This document shows, piece after piece, positions 35,605 to 44,750 of a stretch of DNA of 64,000 bases; the stretch's first letter is position 1; each line of letters opens with the position of its first letter. A program made the translations under genes and the position numbers. The stretch is from DASSSY01 sp035708205. Lineage in GTDB: Bacteria; Bacteroidota; Bacteroidia; Chitinophagales; Chitinophagaceae. The stretch is from NCBI GenBank assembly GCA_035708205.1, contig DASSSY010000004.1, positions 535,859-599,858 of the forward strand, in the 5' to 3' direction. The notes beneath the pieces were generated by a model. That model had not been told where the DNA came from. It saw nothing but the letters and a program-made list of their open reading frames with translations, and ran no database searches.

Positions 35605-36120
35605 ATGGCTATGGCAACTCCCCCCAAAAGATATGTATTTCTCGTAGATGACGAGCCGATTCAAAATGAAATGCTGAAGGATTATTTGAGTGAACGCTTT
35701 ATTTACGAATTTAAAACATTCGAAAATGGAGAAGATGCTTTACAAAACATGAACCTTAAGCCTGAGGTGATCATCCTGGATTACCATTTGAATAACCATC
35801 TTCCGGATGCAAAGAACGGTGTTGATATCTTGAAAGCGATAAAAGATACGTCTGCAGATACGGCCGTTATCATGCTTTCTGGCCAGGATAAGATCGATGT
35901 GGCGGTAGATACCATGAAATATGGCGCTTATGATTACGTGGTAAAGGGAGAAAGCGCCTTTCCAAGAATAGAGAACATTATGAATAACCTGGGAGAAATG
36001 CACCGCATGAAGGTCATCAATCAAGGCTACCGGAATACGATTTTACTCCTGAGCATTGCCATTAGCATTTTCTTCCTTTTGGCTATTTATTTCTTTGTTG
36101 TCAAACCGGCCATGATATAG
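35605..36120 (+). CDS. Single receiver domain with a C-terminal membrane anchor
   Basis: A 171-residue protein. Residues 9-125 form a receiver domain: acidic pair Asp15/Asp16, phosphorylated Asp59 in VIILDYHLN, Ser92 in IMLSGQD and Lys114 in YVVKGES. The usual KP dipeptide is KG here. No DNA-binding or enzymatic output domain follows; instead residues about 144-166 form one hydrophobic helix, LLLSIAISIFFLLAIYFFV, which should anchor the domain to the inner membrane. It follows the hybrid kinase in the same direction and ends at a terminator, so the kinase is the likely phosphodonor. The output is unknown. Confidence 0.82.
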   Translation: MAMATPPKRYVFLVDDEPIQNEMLKDYLSERFIYEFKTFENGEDALQNMNLKPEVIILDYHLNNHLPDAKNGVDILKAIKDTSADTAVIMLSGQDKIDVAVDTMKYGAYDYVVKGESAFPRIENIMNNLGEMHRMKVINQGYRNTILLLSIAISIFFLLAIYFFVVKPAMI

Positions 36121-36140
36121 GTCAGGATAATAATATAAAA

Positions 36141-36172
36141 CAAAAGCGACCGCAGATCTGCGGTCGCTTTTG
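36141..36172 (+). terminator. Perfect 32-base palindrome at the operon end
   Basis: Arms CAAAAGCGACCGCAGA (36141-36156) and TCTGCGGTCGCTTTTG (36157-36172) with no extra loop bases, 20 bases after the receiver gene. It should fold into a very stable hairpin; the T run is only four long. Confidence 0.8.
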
Positions 36173-36312
36173 CATAGGTTGTATCGCCGTGAAAAAATAG
36201 GGATTGGGATTGGAAATCAGGAATTTGAAACCGGGATTAAATCATGGAATGCTATTGTTGCTAATAGCCTACAGCAAAAAGCCGATAGCCGGTAACATGT
36301 CTTGAAATGCGT

Positions 36313-36320
36313 TACCTTTG
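36313..36320 (+). promoter_or_regulatory. -7 element for mqnE
   Basis: TACCTTTG followed by CC, 35 bases before ATG 36356. An open frame from ATG 36302 overlaps it, which supports the downstream start. Confidence 0.6.
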
Positions 36321-36355
36321 CCTATAATTTTGGTAATTGTTCAACATTATATCTT

Positions 36356-37519
36356 ATGACGAACCAGCAACAGGAAATACAGTTCCCGGAAGCCGTTTTA
36401 CGGGCGCTGCCTGACGATAATGACCTGAGAAGAATAGGCGGGAAAGTGGTGGCGGGAGAACGTATATCGGAAGCTGAAGGCATTTTGCTTTTCGAAAAAG
36501 GCGAATTGAACTTTGTCGGGGCTCTGGCTAATTTTATAAATCTTAAAAAGCACGGTAAAAAGGTTTATTTCAACCGGAATTTTCATATTGAACCGACCAA
36601 TGTTTGCATCTTTACCTGCGGCTTTTGTTCTTATGCCAAAAACTATAAGCACCGTGAAGAAGGCTGGGAGCTGAGTATTGAGCAGATGATGGATATCGTC
36701 AGAAAGTATGACAACGAACCGGTTACGGAAGTGCATATTGTCGGTGGCGTTCATCCCAAAATGAACCTGGACTTCTTTTGCGATCTGCTTGAAAAAATAA
36801 AAGCTCACCGCCCGGAATTGCACCGGAAAGGTTTTACGGCTGTGGAATTGGATTATATGTTCAGAAAGGCTAAATTAACGGTTGAAGAAGGCATGCGGAA
36901 GTTAAAAAATGCCGGGTTGCAATCCATGCCGGGTGGTGGCGCAGAAATATTCGCCCCCGAAATAAGAGCTGAAATTTGTGCCGACAAGGTAGATGCCGAA
37001 GGCTGGTTTAAGATCCATGAAGCGGCCCATCGCCTGGGCATGCCTACCAATGCGACGATGCTCTATGGCCATATTGAGACCTTTGCCCACCGTATTGATC
37101 ATATGAGCCGCTTGCGGGAATCCCAGGACAGGGTAGGAGGCTTTAACTGCTTTATTCCTTTGAAATTCCGGAATAAGAACAATAACATGTCGCACATTGC
37201 CGAATCTACCTTGGTAGAAGATCTGAGGCTGTATGCTATTTCCCGCATTTTCCTGGATAACTTCGACAATCTGAAGGCCTATTGGCCAATGCTGGGAAGA
37301 GAAACCGCCCAGCTGTCCTTAGATTATGGCGTTAATGATCTGGATGGTACTATTGACGATACCACCAAAATTTATACAATGGCCGGCGCGGAGGAGCAGG
37401 CGCCTTCGCTGAGCACCGGGGAGATCTGTACGCTGATCAGCGCTGTCGGGAAAGTACCGGTGGAGCGCGATACGGAATACCATGAAATTCATGTTCATGA
37501 AGAAGCGTCGATGGCCTGA
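36356..37519 (+). CDS. mqnE: Aminodeoxyfutalosine synthase (radical SAM)
   Basis: A 387-residue radical-SAM enzyme from ATG 36356 (MTNQQQEIQFPEAV). The iron-sulfur motif is CIFTCGFCSYAKN near residue 84. The HIEPTNVC lead-in, HIVGGVHPKMNLDFFCDLL, GGGAEIF and ATMLYGHIET segments fit MqnE. It joins 3-[(1-carboxyvinyl)oxy]benzoate to SAM-derived adenosine in the futalosine route to menaquinone. MqnC is a close relative, but this length and the N-terminal region suit MqnE better. Other mqn genes are not adjacent. Confidence 0.9.
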   Translation: MTNQQQEIQFPEAVLRALPDDNDLRRIGGKVVAGERISEAEGILLFEKGELNFVGALANFINLKKHGKKVYFNRNFHIEPTNVCIFTCGFCSYAKNYKHREEGWELSIEQMMDIVRKYDNEPVTEVHIVGGVHPKMNLDFFCDLLEKIKAHRPELHRKGFTAVELDYMFRKAKLTVEEGMRKLKNAGLQSMPGGGAEIFAPEIRAEICADKVDAEGWFKIHEAAHRLGMPTNATMLYGHIETFAHRIDHMSRLRESQDRVGGFNCFIPLKFRNKNNNMSHIAESTLVEDLRLYAISRIFLDNFDNLKAYWPMLGRETAQLSLDYGVNDLDGTIDDTTKIYTMAGAEEQAPSLSTGEICTLISAVGKVPVERDTEYHEIHVHEEASMA

Positions 37520-37552
37520 TTTTGCCGGATGAAGCTTTCCGGATAAAATTTA

Positions 37553-37584
37553 TTGCATTTAATTCGAAAGATTGCTTACCTTTG
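37553..37584 (+). promoter_or_regulatory. Promoter of rpmE2
   Basis: TTG at 37553-37555, 21-base gap, then TACCTTTG at 37577-37584. The leader to ATG 37634 is about 45 bases. Confidence 0.65.
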
Positions 37585-37633
37585 CAAACTTGTTTCACGC
37601 ATGGTTAGAAATCATGCCCTTAAAAATAAAAAT

Positions 37634-37906
37634 ATGAGAAAAGGCATTCATCCTGAAGAGTATCGCTTAGTGGTTTTTAAAGATACTTCTAACGATACTA
37701 CATTTTTGACCCGTTCTACCGCTGCATCCAAAGAAACCATTGTTTGGGAAGACGGTAACGAATATCCGCTGATTAAAGTCGAAATTTCCAACACTTCTCA
37801 TCCGTTTTATACAGGTAAATCCATGTTCGTGGATACCGCCGGCCGTATCGAGAAGTTCAACAAACGTTACGCGAAGAAAGCCAAAGCTGCACCAAAAGCA
37901 GAATAA
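37634..37906 (+). CDS. rpmE2: 50S ribosomal protein bL31, type B
   Basis: A 90-residue ribosomal protein from ATG 37634 (MRKGIHPEEYRLVVFKD). An open frame begins at 37553 but includes the promoter. The protein has the type B features NTSHPFYTGKSMFVDTAGRIEKFNKRY and lacks the CxxC zinc site of type A, so it is the zinc-free form. The C-terminus is Lys/Ala-rich, as usual. It is a single gene with its own promoter and terminator. Confidence 0.95.
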   Translation: MRKGIHPEEYRLVVFKDTSNDTTFLTRSTAASKETIVWEDGNEYPLIKVEISNTSHPFYTGKSMFVDTAGRIEKFNKRYAKKAKAAPKAE

Positions 37907-37929
37907 GTTTGTGTTTTTTAATACTTTTG

Positions 37930-37959
37930 AAAGCAGCCTTTATAAGAGGTTGCTTTTTT
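37930..37959 (+). terminator. Terminator of rpmE2
   Basis: Arms AAAGCAGCC (37930-37938) and GGTTGCTTT (37948-37956) with one G-U pair, running into a T tract to 37959. Confidence 0.8.
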
Positions 37960-37982
37960 ATTGGTCCAAATGGCGCACTATT

Positions 37983-38522
37983 ATGTTTGATTTTATAAAA
38001 ACCCCCATAGATGGTGTCTGGGAAATAATTTTGCCTTATCATGAAGATGTACGGGGAGGTTTTTCCAAGGTTTTTCACAACGCTTTGTTTCAGGGGAAAG
38101 GCATCGATTTTATACTTCGGGAAAGCTATTTTTCCCGTTCCGCAAAAGATGTTATCCGGGGAATGCACTTCCAGCTGCCGCCTTATCAGCATCATAAGAT
38201 CGTTTATTGCCCTCATGGCGCCATTATGGACGTTGCGCTGGATCTGCGCCGGCAATCTCCAAGCTATGGCCGGTTTTTCAATACGGAGCTTTCGGCGGAG
38301 AACCACAAAGCATTGTTTATTCCCGAGGGTTGCGCGCATGGCTTTAGATCGCTGAGCGACCAGGCTATGACCGTATATTTGGTATCTTCGGAATACCAGC
38401 CTGAGGCTGATACCGGCCTGCTTTGGAACAGTTTCGGCCTGGACTGGCAATGTAGCGCTCCTATCTTGTCCGACCGTGACCGTTCATTTCAGGCTTTTGG
38501 TACTGTTGAGCCACCATTTTGA
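37983..38522 (+). CDS. dTDP-4-dehydrorhamnose 3,5-epimerase family protein
   Basis: A 179-residue cupin-fold epimerase of the RmlC/RfbC family from ATG 37983 (MFDFIKTPIDGVWEI); an open frame from 37911 overlaps the rpmE2 terminator and is rejected. The catalytic His is in RGMHFQLPP, with the family pattern HHKIVYCPHGAIMDVALDLR and the FIPEGCAHGF turn. RmlC interconverts dTDP-4-keto-6-deoxyglucose to the rhamnose form; relatives act on other nucleotide sugars. There are no rmlA, rmlB or rmlD genes nearby, so the exact substrate is open. Confidence 0.85.
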   Translation: MFDFIKTPIDGVWEIILPYHEDVRGGFSKVFHNALFQGKGIDFILRESYFSRSAKDVIRGMHFQLPPYQHHKIVYCPHGAIMDVALDLRRQSPSYGRFFNTELSAENHKALFIPEGCAHGFRSLSDQAMTVYLVSSEYQPEADTGLLWNSFGLDWQCSAPILSDRDRSFQAFGTVEPPF

Positions 38523-38539
38523 CCGGGAGGCCATCCTGT

Positions 38540-41500
38540 CTATTTTTGATAAACTATTTTGAAATCCCAGTGGTCCTGGCCGTCTGAGACTTTCATCAAA
38601 TATAACCCGGGAGCCAGGCCCCATTTACCCAGGTAAAGGATCTCGGTGTCGCTGAAAGGATTGCCCGTTGTTTGGCCGCTGCGTACTAATCGTCCCGCAT
38701 TGTTGTAAAAACGCCAAAGCAGAGGTTTCCCGGTGCTTTTTATCCAGGACAGGCTCAGTTTGTCGTCGTTTACCGGATTGGGGAAAATCCATGCTCCCCC
38801 GTATTTGCCCGACCAGCCTAAACGACGCACCGGGCTTTGATAGGTATTGCCATTTTGGTTTTGATACAAAATACGGTACAGGACATAAGGCTGCCTTGGG
38901 GCCGGCGTGTCAATAAATTGATATTCATGGCCGTTTTGGCCGAATGGATCGACTTGTGCGATGGTTCGGAAGATATTGCCCGAATCTGCACGCTGAATAA
39001 GATAATTCACGGTTTGTTCATCGGTCATGGACGACCAGGAAAGTTGGGCCCGGCGCTTACCAAGATGATGCGCCTGGAATGAGAACAGCTCTTCGTTTAA
39101 GGTGGCGTTGCCATTGGGCCCGCCGTTATTAAACCATAGCTCGGAAAATTCATTAACGCTGAGCCTGACCTCATAGCCTTTATCATAAGGAATATATTGA
39201 ATGTCTTGCCAGGGAATATACTGCCATTGGCCGTCCTGGTTGTCGCGCCAAAGGCTGTTTTCCTTATTTTTATCGGGATCCGTGTACTGGCTGATGCCCA
39301 TACGGTAAATTTCATTTGACGGCGCGCAGGAAGGGCATATGCTGTTATTCCGGATTTGCTTCATGGCGTCTCCCAAAACGTATAACCGCAGGTTGACCGT
39401 TCCGCTTAAAGCGCTTTCGGATTTAAGCACAAAACTTTCCGGAAGGAAATACTGGCTGCTGTCGGCATTGACAAAACCGGCATGCTGATAACGCTGTACC
39501 GTAGTTTGGTTAAGCGCCTGGCTGCTGCCGGAGATTTCAGCCAGCAATTCATTGTTGCCCAAGAACTGTTGACGGGCACCGGCCGGTATATCCCGTGGTG
39601 TGGCGGAGCTTAAAGAATCACCTGTAAAAATGGGATGCTTGAGGTCGTAGATATGAATATCATCCAGCGCCATACCTTCGTATGAAGCGCCGGGGTCCGA
39701 TTTGAGCACAAACCTGAAAGCGATCGTGCCCTGAACCGCCGGCAGGGCGGTAGTAGCCACATGCCACCAGGTTTCACCTTCTTTGGTCCATGCTTTGGCA
39801 ACGGTATTGTTATACCAGTTATAGCTATCATTACCGGCATTTAAACGTTGCCAGTGGATCCCGTCGGTGCTGTATTCCACATAAGCCTGGTCGAAGACGG
39901 AGCTGTCCGTCGGATTGGTCTCTATATCCGTGGCTAAGCTAAAGCTCAGCATGGGTTTTTGCAATTGGCTGATATCAAAGCAAGGCGAGTACAGATAGGA
40001 AATTTCGTTGTCATTATAGCCTCCGGTAAGATTGGTTTTCCAGGCTTTCTGGCCGCTGGCCGCATGGTTGATCTTGACGGATCCCGGTGTTCCGTATGCC
40101 CAGCTGTCGTTATAGCCCTCTGTATAAAAATGACCATTATCCTGCTCAAAATCCTGTAAGTACGGGAAGCTGTCAATGACCGGTTGGTTGTGTATCGTGA
40201 AATTTATAATGCTGTCGTTGAGCTTATAGCTGTCGGAAGGCACGGCACACCAGGCAGAGATATGGTGAACGTCGAGCATGGACAGGTCAAGGGCATTTTG
40301 AAACCGGTAGGAAAGGGTGTCTTTGCCGGGAATGGAGTCTATAACTTCAGTAACCGTCGCCAGGTTGTCTAATTTGAAGGTCACGGGAATGTTATAGACC
40401 GTGTTTTGAACGGAATTATAAATGCTGACGGTTAGCGGCACCTGGTCGGAAAGCGCGCAGTTGAAATGGAACAGCGAATCTATGGCCAGCATTTGTATAT
40501 CGTTATGGACCACATAAAGGTTGAAATTGTCCATTGTCAGACCGTTGCCATAGTCCGGTGCCGCGATAAGGGAAGTGTCCCGCTGGCAAAACCGTATTTG
40601 GGTGGACGCCGAAAAATTTTGTCCTCCTGCGGCCAGGGCGTCGCTCAGCGATAAAGAGCCGGTATTGAATAAAGAGCCGGGGCTGGCCGTGTCGATTTGA
40701 AAACGGTAAAGCGGCAGCCACGCGGCGCTTTCGTTACCGCGGACCCATATCTGATTCCCGGTATCGAATTTAGGCAGGCCATGCAGCAGGTAGTCAAGGT
40801 CACAGCGCACTTCATCATGTTGATCATCAAAAAGGCCGAGGTTGAATGTACCGGTAAAATAGTTCTGGCTGCTGTTGCCCAGTGTGTCATGCTCGTTAAT
40901 GTCATTGTCCATGCTTATGGAGCGGTCACCTTGAATGGTAATGTTGCTGTTAATAAAGCTCCTGATCCTGCCGTGGGCTTTGGAGGCTGAGAAGTCCCAA
41001 TGATCGCTGTGCCCGACGCCAAGTATCGTATCACCCGTTTCGGTCAGTTGGGGGAAGTTTTCAAAACCAGTGGAATAGCTTTGGTTAAGCGTCAGCACCG
41101 GGTTGTCTAATTGGCGGATAGTTTGATCGAGCGTATCGTTACCGGTTATCGGGTCGGTGGCCTGGCTATTGCTGACCGCTACTTTTAGCTGATAGTCGCC
41201 GGCGGCCGCAAGGTTAAGGCCGGGCAATTGAATGGTGATTTTGCCGGCAGGGCTGATGTTTTGAGACAGGTTCTGGCTTTGCCAGCTGCTGTTATTGACC
41301 TGCCAGTGCAGTATGTAATCATGGGCCGCCTGGTTATCTAAATTTTGAACCTGAACTTTGAACGGGGTGGCAGAGGTCAACGCCGACTGCGTATATAAAC
41401 GACCATTTCCCGGACTGATGATCTTAGCTAACCTTAAATCGCCGTGCTGATCGACCAGGGAGCAGTTACCCTGGTCCGGCCGGTAGGAAAAAGCAACCGA

Positions 41501-43897
41501 GCGCATGCCGTTCTGGCCATTGATGACCGGAGCTACGGCTATCCAGTAAAGGCTGTCGGGCGATAGTCCGTAAATCGAATAAGTGGTATCCGTAGTATAG
41601 CCAACCAAAGCCATATCAATGCCCGACTTTTTGAAGATCGCATAATTGGAAATGCCGGGAACAGGTGCCCATGAAAAATGAACCGATCCGGGGCATTGCG
41701 TAGCCGCAGGCGCTAAATTGGTTTGCGGCCTGCCGGCAACCATGAATGTCTTATTCGTTGCGGACTCGGGTCCACGGCTGATCTTTAAAAGGCATTGTGC
41801 TGAATGAATGTTGGCCGGTATATACCAGACATAGGCCCGTTTACCGGCGCTAATATTCGTGGCTAATACCTGCCAGCTGTTCCCGTTGTCCGTGGACAGG
41901 GAAATGGAAAATGGGGCCGTACCGTCCGACGCCTGCCAGTAAATGTAGGTGGAATCGCCGGCGATAAGCGCTTCCCCGCCAAAAGGGTATTGAAAAGTCA
42001 CACCTTTAGGGATGAAGCTGTAAGCCGCATAATATTTCTGAGGCCCCTGAGGAATGTCATAGCCTTTCACGGTAATGTCATAGCTGCCGGAAGAAGGATT
42101 TTTAATGCTCACCTGCTCCACATTGTTGCTGTGGTCTGATCCTTCGGAGGCCGGATCCGTTACATGTGAGGGGCTTGGATTTAAAACAAGCGGTAAATAA
42201 GTAGCCGAAGCATGGCTGACAGACAGGTCCAGGTCATTGACCAAGGCGTTGGCCGCCAGGGGACTTGCCGCAGGATCGTTCCAGTACAGCATGATTTTAG
42301 CTTCGGCGGTATTGGGCGGGATATTAATGGTAAAAGTTTGTTGCTGACCGGTTTGCAGGCTGCCGGAGACATACCGGTTGCTGTCCAGCATAGTTAAAGA
42401 ACGGCCCAGGTTCATTAACCCGAAGCCATAATGATAATCCGGCCCAGGTTCTGCAATATCGTCGGCGCCGTTCATGAGTAATAATTTGACCAGGGCATTT
42501 TCAGGTGTTTGGTTACTGTGCAGCTGCCGGTAGCGCTCATATACCAGGGCGGCGGCACCGGTTACGTTGGGTGTGGACATGCTGGTACCGGTGTTGCGGA
42601 CATAGGTATTGTCAATCCCGCAGGAGAAGAGGCGGTAACCCATGGCCGTGATTTCCGGCTTCAGCCGGCCGTCCTTCACCGGCCCCCTGGAAAAGCCCTG
42701 AAATTCAATATCTCTCGTCCGGCCGATAGCGCCAACCGTCAGCACATTCTTTGCAGTGGCGTAAGCACCGACGACCGTACCATAAGAAGTTGGATACAGT
42801 CCGCAGGTCAAATTGCCGTCATTGCCCGCCGCAAAAAGATTGAGCAGTTCCGGGAGGTCAAAGGCCTGCTGATCCAGGTAATTGGAATAGATGTCGTAAA
42901 TGCCTTCATAGCTGCAGTCCTGGACAATCATGGCATAAGAGTTATTGGTGGCGACCATGCCGAAATTGTCACAGTAAACCGGGGCGTTGGCAATGATCTG
43001 GCTGAAATAATCGGAAATAAGATGGCTTTCCGGTACAAAGCCCCGGTAGCGCTGATCTTTAATGCCGTTCCCGCCAACCGTTCCTGTGGTATGGATGCCG
43101 TGGGTATTTTGAATGGAAGGGCTAAAACGACGGATGCGGTCATTATAGTCCACATGGAAGGGATTGCTGTCATCGCCAATGCCCACCGTCACGCCGTTGC
43201 CCAAAAGGTTATAGCCACCTAAGGCAATGGGTTGATGGGCGATCTCGGTATTGGTATAACCTTCCGCCATGACATTTAGGGGAGTAGGGGTAAAAGCGGG
43301 TTGGATCAATAGGACATAAGGTGATTGCGCGAGGCGTATAATATTTTTATAAGCTGCCCGGATGATAAATACGTTTTGGCTTGCCCAGGGCTGGTGACTG
43401 GAATGCCCGGTATTTAATGTTTCGAGAAGGTCCGATATTTGTCCGATACCATATCCCCGGCTAAGCTTGATCAATGTATTGACTGTTTTATTGGAATCCT
43501 TCGGGGAAAACTGGAGTGCCGCGCTGATCTTATCCGCCGGCTTAAGCGCCGACCAGGCGCGTACGCCATATTTTTGAAGGTCCTTTTGACTAACGGGAGC
43601 CTTGATAAGACAAATAAAGGCCTGTTGACCTAAATAGCCTGCTTTTTGAATGGACGGGGGAAGGGTCTGCTCCTGTCGTCGGTCTCCCGGAAATCTTAAA
43701 ATGACCTGGATCGGGAAATGATTGTTCGTGCTGTTGATAAGGCTATCCAGGGATAGGAGGTTAGCGTTGAGGTTGACTATCCTGTTTTGTATTTGTACAG
43801 GTGTGTTCTGTCCCTTCGACTGTGCCCGCAGCGTGGTTGCGGCACCGAAACTAAGCAGTAAATTGAAAATAAGCAACAGGTACAATTTACGGGCCAT
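38540..43897 (-). CDS. Very large secreted subtilisin-family protease with T9SS sorting domain
   Basis: A 1785-residue S8 serine protease from ATG 43897 (MARKLYLLLIFNLLLSFGAA, signal before QSKGQN); the 28 upstream codons of the frame precede the signal. An N-terminal propeptide-like region covers about residues 30-210. The catalytic triad is Asp near 242 (VGIGDDSNP), His near 266 (NTHGIHTTG) and Ser near 439 (GTSMSTPNVTG). Downstream are a fibronectin-like part, beta-rich repeats, and a MAM-like module around 1260-1440 (SYLYSPCFDIS, FRFVLKSDPG, GMALDDIHIYD). The C-terminus is a type A T9SS domain (WIFPNPVNDD to LAPGLYLMKVSDG). It should cross the outer membrane through T9SS and act outside the cell. 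It is monocistronic. Confidence 0.9.
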   Translation of the reverse strand: MARKLYLLLIFNLLLSFGAATTLRAQSKGQNTPVQIQNRIVNLNANLLSLDSLINSTNNHFPIQVILRFPGDRRQEQTLPPSIQKAGYLGQQAFICLIKAPVSQKDLQKYGVRAWSALKPADKISAALQFSPKDSNKTVNTLIKLSRGYGIGQISDLLETLNTGHSSHQPWASQNVFIIRAAYKNIIRLAQSPYVLLIQPAFTPTPLNVMAEGYTNTEIAHQPIALGGYNLLGNGVTVGIGDDSNPFHVDYNDRIRRFSPSIQNTHGIHTTGTVGGNGIKDQRYRGFVPESHLISDYFSQIIANAPVYCDNFGMVATNNSYAMIVQDCSYEGIYDIYSNYLDQQAFDLPELLNLFAAGNDGNLTCGLYPTSYGTVVGAYATAKNVLTVGAIGRTRDIEFQGFSRGPVKDGRLKPEITAMGYRLFSCGIDNTYVRNTGTSMSTPNVTGAAALVYERYRQLHSNQTPENALVKLLLMNGADDIAEPGPDYHYGFGLMNLGRSLTMLDSNRYVSGSLQTGQQQTFTINIPPNTAEAKIMLYWNDPAASPLAANALVNDLDLSVSHASATYLPLVLNPSPSHVTDPASEGSDHSNNVEQVSIKNPSSGSYDITVKGYDIPQGPQKYYAAYSFIPKGVTFQYPFGGEALIAGDSTYIYWQASDGTAPFSISLSTDNGNSWQVLATNISAGKRAYVWYIPANIHSAQCLLKISRGPESATNKTFMVAGRPQTNLAPAATQCPGSVHFSWAPVPGISNYAIFKKSGIDMALVGYTTDTTYSIYGLSPDSLYWIAVAPVINGQNGMRSVAFSYRPDQGNCSLVDQHGDLRLAKIISPGNGRLYTQSALTSATPFKVQVQNLDNQAAHDYILHWQVNNSSWQSQNLSQNISPAGKITIQLPGLNLAAAGDYQLKVAVSNSQATDPITGNDTLDQTIRQLDNPVLTLNQSYSTGFENFPQLTETGDTILGVGHSDHWDFSASKAHGRIRSFINSNITIQGDRSISMDNDINEHDTLGNSSQNYFTGTFNLGLFDDQHDEVRCDLDYLLHGLPKFDTGNQIWVRGNESAAWLPLYRFQIDTASPGSLFNTGSLSLSDALAAGGQNFSASTQIRFCQRDTSLIAAPDYGNGLTMDNFNLYVVHNDIQMLAIDSLFHFNCALSDQVPLTVSIYNSVQNTVYNIPVTFKLDNLATVTEVIDSIPGKDTLSYRFQNALDLSMLDVHHISAWCAVPSDSYKLNDSIINFTIHNQPVIDSFPYLQDFEQDNGHFYTEGYNDSWAYGTPGSVKINHAASGQKAWKTNLTGGYNDNEISYLYSPCFDISQLQKPMLSFSLATDIETNPTDSSVFDQAYVEYSTDGIHWQRLNAGNDSYNWYNNTVAKAWTKEGETWWHVATTALPAVQGTIAFRFVLKSDPGASYEGMALDDIHIYDLKHPIFTGDSLSSATPRDIPAGARQQFLGNNELLAEISGSSQALNQTTVQRYQHAGFVNADSSQYFLPESFVLKSESALSGTVNLRLYVLGDAMKQIRNNSICPSCAPSNEIYRMGISQYTDPDKNKENSLWRDNQDGQWQYIPWQDIQYIPYDKGYEVRLSVNEFSELWFNNGGPNGNATLNEELFSFQAHHLGKRRAQLSWSSMTDEQTVNYLIQRADSGNIFRTIAQVDPFGQNGHEYQFIDTPAPRQPYVLYRILYQNQNGNTYQSPVRRLGWSGKYGGAWIFPNPVNDDKLSLSWIKSTGKPLLWRFYNNAGRLVRSGQTTGNPFSDTEILYLGKWGLAPGLYLMKVSDGQDHWDFKIVYQK

Positions 43898-44105
43898 GAG
43901 TCTGATATTTAAAATATATGGAAAGAATAAGGAAACTAAATTAATCAAAAATACCATAAAAAAATTTCCGGAGTTGGCCAACCTTTTTTATTTATTGGCC
44001 GTCTATGTCTATGAATGAACATTCAGAATGTTTATGACTTCATAATTTAATTATTTATCTTGCGCCTATTGAACATTATTATTTAACCAATTAAAAGAGA
44101 AACCT

Positions 44106-44585
44106 ATGATTTTTAACAGAACTTACCGGTTTCGGACAAATTTGTCCATTGCGGAAATTAAAGACCGATTGCTGAATCAGCATGTCAAGGTACATAATAT
44201 GGACTTTGAGGTTTCCGAAAAACAGCAGATGATCAAAGTGATCCCTCATGCTGAGAATATTGAAGGGATCAAAACGCTGCCTATCACACATATTGAAATG
44301 CAGGGATTGGGTGACGGGAATACAAGGATCAAGATGATGGCCAAGCCCCGCAAAATAGATGTTGGCGGGCCGTACATGATCATTATCTTTTGTGTTTTTT
44401 GTGTGATCGGTGCAGGCTTGTTCTACTTGCTGAACCGTACGGATAGCTTAATGCCTTCTTTGGTGATGATCGGCATTGCGCTGATTATTTTCGTCCTGTT
44501 TTGGTTCCGGATGGAATCCGGCTATTTTGATTATGTCCGTAAAATAAAGAAATTTATTCACGGCCGGTTGAATGAAGCGGCCTAA
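44106..44585 (+). CDS. Small membrane protein of unknown function
   Basis: A 159-residue protein with a soluble N-terminal half (about 1-88) that looks like a small alpha/beta domain (YRFRTNLSIAEIKDRLLNQH, then GDGNTRIKMMAKPRK), and two hydrophobic helices (YMIIIFCVFCVIGAGLFYLL and LVMIGIALIIFVLFWF). The C-terminus is basic (DYVRKIKKFIHGR). I do not recognise a family. It stands alone and is followed by about 165 bases with no gene. Confidence 0.6.
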   Translation: MIFNRTYRFRTNLSIAEIKDRLLNQHVKVHNMDFEVSEKQQMIKVIPHAENIEGIKTLPITHIEMQGLGDGNTRIKMMAKPRKIDVGGPYMIIIFCVFCVIGAGLFYLLNRTDSLMPSLVMIGIALIIFVLFWFRMESGYFDYVRKIKKFIHGRLNEAA

Positions 44586-44750
44586 GTAGCTGGTTATCAA
44601 TCGTATTTGAGCAATTTTTTGTCAGTGCTGTCTGTTTCCTATAGACGGCAACGCTAAAGTTTTTGTGAAGCGCTTAGCCCTGTTGGCCTATTCCTCCTGT
44701 GTTTTTGACCTGGGGAATTTTGCAGGATCATGTTCCTGCTTATTTTGAAT

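Noticed and set aside
37857..38450. A 197-residue open frame opposite the RmlC-family gene
   Set aside because: Overlaps two supported genes (rpmE2 and the epimerase) and shows no domain.
42509..43222. A 237-residue open frame antisense to the subtilase gene
   Set aside because: It lies fully inside a well-supported gene, has no recognisable motif and its composition is that of a GC-rich antisense frame.
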